A stretch of DNA of 11,284 nucleotides from an uncultured Bacteroidales bacterium (lineage in GTDB: Bacteria; Bacteroidota; Bacteroidia; Bacteroidales; Bacteroidaceae), in contig CALKIW010000141.1 in the NCBI GenBank assembly GCA_937995875.1, positions 1-11,284 on the forward strand, written 5' to 3'. The translations under genes and the position numbers were made by a program. Below the pieces are notes generated by a model. That model was not told the DNA's origin and ran no database searches. It saw only the letters and a program-made list of their open reading frames with translations. Of this stretch, positions 6,386-11,284 are shown piece by piece (positions within the stretch are counted from its first letter, which is position 1; every line of letters begins with the position of its first letter).

Positions 6386-9300
6386 ATGAAGAATTCCAAA
6401 AGTTCTTTAGCTTGTCTGCTGACCATTGGGATGATGATACCCCTATGCAGTCAGTCGGTCAAAGCTTCTGCACCGGATGTCAATGTGGTGCAACAATCAT
6501 CTTCCATAACCGGAACTGTCACCGACGGCACCGACCCGATTATCGGCGCCACCATCAAGGTGAAAGGTGCCAAGACCGGGGCAATTACAGATCTCGACGG
6601 TAAGTTTTCTATCAATGCCAAACCCGGCACCATGCTCGAAATAAGCTATGTGGGCTACGTCACCACAGAGGTGAAAGCCAGTCAGGGCATGACCATCGTC
6701 CTAAAGGAGGACAACAAGGCGCTCGACGAGGTGGTGGTGACCGCGTTGGGCATCAAGCGCGAACGCAAGGCACTGGGCTACGGCGTGGGTGAAGTGAAAG
6801 GCGAGGAACTGCAGAAGGCTAAGGAAACCAACGTCATCAACTCGCTGGCAGGTAAGGTGGCCGGTTTGGTGGTGAGCCAGACGGCCGGCGGCGCATCGGG
6901 CTCCACACGTGTCATTCTGCGCGGAAGCACCGAGATGACGGGCAACAACCAACCACTCTACGTGGTGGACGGCGTGCCTCTGGACAACACCAACTTCGGC
7001 AGTGCGGGCACCTACGGAGGCTACGACCTCGGTGACGGCATATCGAGCATCAACCCCGACGACATCGAGACCATGTCGGTGTTGAAGGGTCCGGCCGCAT
7101 CGGCACTCTACGGAAGCCGGGCTTCGCACGGTGTTATCATCATCACCACCAAGAAAGCCGCCAAAGACAAATACAGCGTGGAATACAACGGGTCGTTCAC
7201 CATAGACACCCAGCTGGCCAAATGGGACGACGTTCAGCAAATCTATGGTATGGGCTCGAACGGCACCTACAGCATAGACGCCATTTCGAACACCAACAAG
7301 AGCTGGGGCCCCAAGGCCGACGGTAGCAATATGCTGACCTATTTTGACGGTGTAGACCGACCCTACAAAATCATCCCCGACAACACGAGCCACTTCTTCC
7401 GCACCGGTCTCACCGCCACAAACTCGGCTATCGTGGGCATGCATTCGGGCAAAACCGGACTGCGCTTCACCTTTACGGATATGCGCAACAAGGATATTGT
7501 GCCCAAAACGCACATGAGCCGCGACATCTTCAACCTGCGCGCCAACACGAGCATCGGTAAGGTGGACTTCGATTTCAGTGGCAACTACACCCGAGAGGAC
7601 GTGATGAACAGGCCCGCACTGGGAGACAGCAAATCGAACATTGGTAAAAACCTGATGACGCTGGCCACCACATACGACCAAGAATGGCTCAAAAAATATG
7701 AGGACGAAAACGGCAACTATTCCAACTGGAACGGTATGGACCCCTACAACGTAAACCCCTATTGGGACATCCTGAAAAACAAAAACACCTCGAAGAAAGA
7801 CCAGTTCCGACTGACGGGAAGGGTTGTGTACAACGTCACCAAACACTTCAAATTACAGGGAACGGCAGGAGCCGACCTCAACTATTTCACGTTCAGCGAC
7901 TTCAAGGCTCCCTCTACGCCGGGCTTCGAGGCCGGACGACTGCAAACACAAGACTTCCGCAACCGAATGTACAACTTCGAGCTACTTGGTCTCTACAGCA
8001 ACTCGTGGGGAGATTTCGACTTTAACGGCACAGTGGGCGGTAATATTTATAAGGTGAACAACGCCACCACGACCACCACCGCACAGGATATGGAAATACG
8101 CGATGTGGTGTCGCTGCTGAGCTTCAACGAGACCTCGATACAACTGGGGAGTTACAGAAAACAAATCAACTCGCTCTACGGCAGTGTAAATCTGGGCTGG
8201 AAACACATGCTGTACTTCGATGCCACACTGCGCGGCGACCAGAGTTCTACCCTCCCCACCGACAAGAACACGTATGTATATCCATCGTTCTCGGGTAGCT
8301 GGGTGTTCTCGGAACTGCTGAACGACGACAAGACCCTGCCCTACGGAAAGCTGCGTATGTCGTGGGCACAGGTGGGTAGCGACACCAACCCCTATCAGCT
8401 TGCACTGAACTACACCAAGAGCCGCTACACCTATGCGGGCTACCCCATTGGATTTATCAACAACTCGACCATACCCAACAAGAATCTGAAGCCCACCCGC
8501 ACAAACTCTTTTGAGATTGGACTCGAGACGAAATTCCTGAGAAACAGGATCAGTCTGGACTTCACCTATTATAACCAGAAAAGTAAAAACCAGATTATGG
8601 GCATGGCCACCAGCTGGACCTCCGGATATACTTACCGCCTCATCAATGCGGGAGAGATAGACAACAGCGGTGTCGAAATACAGTTGGGCACTCGCCCCAT
8701 ACAAACCAAGGACTTCTCGTGGGACGTGAATATCAACTTCGCCAAGAACTCCAATAAGGTGAAGAAACTGGTGGACGATATGAATTTGTTTGAGCTGGAG
8801 CGCGCCTCGTGGTGCAACGTGGAGGTGGCCGCCGTTGTGGGCGAAAACTTCGGAAGCATCATCGGCCCCGACTATAAGCGCAACGAACAGGGCCAAATTC
8901 TCATCGACCCCAATACCGGACTGCCTCTTTACGACAACTCCAACCATATATTGGGCAACGCCAGCTGGGACTGGACAGGCGGTTTGACCACAACACTGAC
9001 CTATAAGAATCTGTCGCTCAGCGCGCTGTTCGACGTGAAGGTGGGCGCAGACCTCTACAGTATGTCGGCCCGCGCATCCTACGAAAGCGGCAAAGCACCC
9101 CAAACGCTCGAAGGACGCGAGGCTTGGTACAAGAGCGAGGAAGACCGCAAGGCTGCCGGTGTGGCCGAAGGGGCTGCCAACTGGACGGCTACCGGCGGAT
9201 TTATCGCACCGGGAGTGATAGACAATGGAGACGGCACCTATCGTGAAAACGATATTTACGTGAATCCGGAAGTCTACTGGATGAGTGTCAGCCGCAATGC

Positions 9301-9562
9301 TCCGGGAGAATTTATATACGACAATTCCTACGTGAAGTGCCGCGAACTGACCCTCACCTACCGTTTCCCCAAGAGTTTGTTGGGCAAATGGGTGAACGAT
9401 TTGAACGTTTCCTTTGTGGCGCGAAATCCGTTTATCGTGTGGAAAAACATTCCCAACATCGACCCGGACTCAAACTACAACAACACTACCGGAATGGGAC
9501 TCGAATACGGATCTCTGCCCTCACGGAAAAGCTATGGTATCAATCTTAACGTAAAATTCTAA
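6386..9562 (+). CDS. SusC/RagA-family TonB-dependent outer-membrane transporter
   Basis: A complete 1058-residue protein, normal length for the family. The signal peptide (about 1-29) is followed by a carboxypeptidase-regulatory-like domain (about 41-108: ITGTVTD, GAKTGAITDLDGKFSI, ISYVGY). The TonB box DEVVVT is at 114-119. The plug (about 137-256) shows the family landmarks SLAGKVAGLVV, RVILRGS, PLYVVDGVPLDN and VLKGPAASALYGSRA. The rest is the beta-barrel, ending in GINLNVKF with the terminal phenylalanine typical of outer-membrane barrels. It should form a complex with the SusD-type lipoprotein and import oligosaccharides using TonB energy. The ATG at 6386 is chosen because it gives a full signal peptide; the region ahead is A-rich without a Shine-Dalgarno sequence, common in this phylum. 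It lies 53 bases before the SusD-type gene and is probably co-transcribed with it. The substrate is unknown. Confidence 0.96.
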   Translation: MKNSKSSLACLLTIGMMIPLCSQSVKASAPDVNVVQQSSSITGTVTDGTDPIIGATIKVKGAKTGAITDLDGKFSINAKPGTMLEISYVGYVTTEVKASQGMTIVLKEDNKALDEVVVTALGIKRERKALGYGVGEVKGEELQKAKETNVINSLAGKVAGLVVSQTAGGASGSTRVILRGSTEMTGNNQPLYVVDGVPLDNTNFGSAGTYGGYDLGDGISSINPDDIETMSVLKGPAASALYGSRASHGVIIITTKKAAKDKYSVEYNGSFTIDTQLAKWDDVQQIYGMGSNGTYSIDAISNTNKSWGPKADGSNMLTYFDGVDRPYKIIPDNTSHFFRTGLTATNSAIVGMHSGKTGLRFTFTDMRNKDIVPKTHMSRDIFNLRANTSIGKVDFDFSGNYTREDVMNRPALGDSKSNIGKNLMTLATTYDQEWLKKYEDENGNYSNWNGMDPYNVNPYWDILKNKNTSKKDQFRLTGRVVYNVTKHFKLQGTAGADLNYFTFSDFKAPSTPGFEAGRLQTQDFRNRMYNFELLGLYSNSWGDFDFNGTVGGNIYKVNNATTTTTAQDMEIRDVVSLLSFNETSIQLGSYRKQINSLYGSVNLGWKHMLYFDATLRGDQSSTLPTDKNTYVYPSFSGSWVFSELLNDDKTLPYGKLRMSWAQVGSDTNPYQLALNYTKSRYTYAGYPIGFINNSTIPNKNLKPTRTNSFEIGLETKFLRNRISLDFTYYNQKSKNQIMGMATSWTSGYTYRLINAGEIDNSGVEIQLGTRPIQTKDFSWDVNINFAKNSNKVKKLVDDMNLFELERASWCNVEVAAVVGENFGSIIGPDYKRNEQGQILIDPNTGLPLYDNSNHILGNASWDWTGGLTTTLTYKNLSLSALFDVKVGADLYSMSARASYESGKAPQTLEGREAWYKSEEDRKAAGVAEGAANWTATGGFIAPGVIDNGDGTYRENDIYVNPEVYWMSVSRNAPGEFIYDNSYVKCRELTLTYRFPKSLLGKWVNDLNVSFVARNPFIVWKNIPNIDPDSNYNNTTGMGLEYGSLPSRKSYGINLNVKF

Positions 9563-9615
9563 ACAACGGAGAGACCCATAGTCACCATTGAATCAATCAC
9601 ATAAAACAGAACAAA

Positions 9616-11284
9616 ATGAAACACAATATATATAAGAAGCTGAAAAAACACTTCAGAGCATGGGGAACGCGCCCTTTGACGATGGCTTGCGCCGGTCTGG
9701 GGCTCTGTATGCTGACCCTCTCGTCATGCAGCAGCGACGAAACAATGGAGTCGATGAATACCGACCCCACAAAAGCAGCATCGATAAATCCCAACGCGCA
9801 ACTTACAACCGCCATACTCCAAACCTATGGAGACCTCAATCAAGTGGAGTTATACCGTAACTATCTCTATGGATTCACCCAACAACTGATGGGGTGTTGG
9901 AACACCACTAACTACGGGGGAAGGCACATGGCAGACGATACACAGATGGCACGTATATGGACCACCTTCTACAATCAGGCCATTAAGAATCTCGTTGACG
10001 CGGAATACGCGACACAAGGCGACGACAGCAAGACTAACATCAATGCCGCACTCAACATCTACAAGGTGTATCTCATGTCGATTATCACCGATACCTATGG
10101 CGACGTACCGTACTCTGAGGCGGGTCTCGGCTTCATCAAGGGCATTGCAACTCCAAAATATGACACTCAGGAATCAATCTATTATGATTTCTTCAACAAG
10201 CTGGACACGGCCTCAATGCAGCTGAATGCTTCTGCCGATAAGCTGACGGGCGACGTCATTTATGGCGGCGACATAAGCAAATGGAAGAAGTTGGCCAACT
10301 CGTTGCGGCTCCGCTATGCCATGCGCATATCCAACGTGGCACCCGATAAGGCCAAAGAGGAATTCATAAAAGCACTGAAAGCAGACGGGGGCATCATGGA
10401 AAATGCCGGCGACAACGCCCTGATCAAATACATGAACATCGCTTTCAGCTTTGGCTCTGAGCGGTATGAGGACTATCGTGGCAATGCCATGTCGCAACTG
10501 TTATTCGGAAACGACCCGGCCAACAACCCGAGTTATATATGCGCCACGCTGTTCAACCAGATGTACGAAACGGGTGATCCGCGCACCTTTATGATTTCTC
10601 GCTGCTACTGGGACAAACTGATGAGTTCTACAAGCACCGAAGGACGCATAGACCTTACAAACGAAATGATTACCCAGCAACGCACATTCAACCCCAACAT
10701 ACCGGGTGCTTTCTCTTGGGAGCCATGGCCAACGGGCTACGACAGCGACACTTTGGCAGTGCTTGCAGAATCTGATCCGGCTATCGAAGAACTGGGCACA
10801 ACGGTCGATAGGGAAACCGAGCCGAAGCTGGCCAATAACTTTCTGAAGAGCGACAACCCCGGAGTGGTGATGACTTCGGCCGAAGTGAAGTTCTTGTTGG
10901 CCGAGGCAACACTGAAGGGATGGATTTCAGACAAAGGTACTGTGGCCGATCTCTATAAGCAAGGCGTAAGAGAAGCCATTGACTTGCTGCACGACGCATA
11001 CGGCTGCGAGACCGTCAGCGACAACGCTTTCGAGGATTATATCGCTGCCAACGGCATCGGACACACGGCAGAACAGGCCAAGAAGGCCATCAATATACAG
11101 GCTTGGATATTGCACTTTACGAATCCTTCGGAGTGCTGGGCCAACCAACGCCGGTCGGGATACCCGCAACTTAAATCGCCCGCAGAATACGGATTTGGGG
11201 GCAGTTTGGTAGACGGGCAAGAAATTCCCGTGCGTTTGCGCTATCCCGTTTTAGAATCATCGTACAACAAGGCCAACTACGACG
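9616..11284 (+). CDS. SusD/RagB-family (SusD_2-like) outer-membrane lipoprotein (3' partial)
   Basis: The frame from ATG 9616 stays open to the window end, giving 556 codons, so only a short C-terminal piece is probably missing. A lipoprotein signal ends in the lipobox LTLSSC, with Cys38 as the lipidated residue. The mature protein opens with the NTDPTKA stretch common in the family, and TDTYGDVPYSEA (158-169) is a strong SusD_2 landmark. Other typical segments are KWKKLANSLRLRYAMRIS and, near the end, AWILHFTNPSECWANQRRSGYP. It should sit on the cell surface, cap the SusC-type transporter and bind the glycan. The signal is long (37 residues before the Cys); an in-frame ATG at 9682 would give a shorter, more usual one. 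I keep 9616 because of its spacing to the SusC stop. The 53-base gap contains only a small palindrome (9587-9597) and no terminator. Confidence 0.92.
   Translation, partial: MKHNIYKKLKKHFRAWGTRPLTMACAGLGLCMLTLSSCSSDETMESMNTDPTKAASINPNAQLTTAILQTYGDLNQVELYRNYLYGFTQQLMGCWNTTNYGGRHMADDTQMARIWTTFYNQAIKNLVDAEYATQGDDSKTNINAALNIYKVYLMSIITDTYGDVPYSEAGLGFIKGIATPKYDTQESIYYDFFNKLDTASMQLNASADKLTGDVIYGGDISKWKKLANSLRLRYAMRISNVAPDKAKEEFIKALKADGGIMENAGDNALIKYMNIAFSFGSERYEDYRGNAMSQLLFGNDPANNPSYICATLFNQMYETGDPRTFMISRCYWDKLMSSTSTEGRIDLTNEMITQQRTFNPNIPGAFSWEPWPTGYDSDTLAVLAESDPAIEELGTTVDRETEPKLANNFLKSDNPGVVMTSAEVKFLLAEATLKGWISDKGTVADLYKQGVREAIDLLHDAYGCETVSDNAFEDYIAANGIGHTAEQAKKAINIQAWILHFTNPSECWANQRRSGYPQLKSPAEYGFGGSLVDGQEIPVRLRYPVLESSYNKANYD

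Noticed and set aside
6701..7846. 381-codon open frame on the minus strand inside the SusC gene
   Set aside because: It is antisense to a clearly coding region, and a second long open stretch (7982-9103) lies in the same antisense frame, the pattern expected from biased third-codon positions. The translation shows no domain.

Overview
The window reads as a polysaccharide-utilisation-type locus from a Bacteroidota genome, most likely Bacteroidales and possibly Prevotellaceae. Three things point there: a single-protein hybrid two-component system (HTCS), an adjacent SusC/SusD pair, and a Bacteroidota-type -7 promoter element (TAnnTTTG) in front of the SusC gene with no good -33 box and no Shine-Dalgarno sequence. 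The genus is inferred from general character and was not tested. All recognised genes lie on the + strand.

Layout. (1) Bases 1-1255: the C-terminal part of a large protein resembling the end of a family 2-type glycoside hydrolase; its start and catalytic core lie outside the window. (2) Bases 1256-1559: a spacer with a convincing intrinsic terminator and a pair of direct repeats. (3) Bases 1560-5591: a complete 1343-residue HTCS, apparently starting at TTG. (4) Bases 5592-6385: a 794-base intergenic region, unusually rich in structure, with a two-tier hairpin, a long inverted repeat, a decayed tandem array of about 22 bp period, a 15-bp direct repeat with 21-bp spacing that looks like an activator operator, the -7 element, and a second 21-bp-period repeat in the leader. 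(5) Bases 6386-9562: a complete SusC/RagA-type TonB-dependent transporter. (6) Bases 9616-11284: a SusD/RagB-type (SusD_2-like) lipoprotein, cut by the window end.

How the parts probably work together (inference from the families): the periplasmic double propeller of the HTCS senses an oligosaccharide, its C-terminal AraC-type domain binds upstream of the SusC gene, and the SusC/SusD complex imports glycan fragments across the outer membrane. The upstream hydrolase may help degrade the same glycan, but a terminator separates it from the rest, so a shared regulon is not shown. The substrate cannot be read from this sequence.

I see no insertion sequence, CRISPR array, tRNA or rRNA, and no gene set that forms a clearly new system. 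The most original material is in the 5592-6385 intergenic region, above all the operator-like repeat at 6234-6269.
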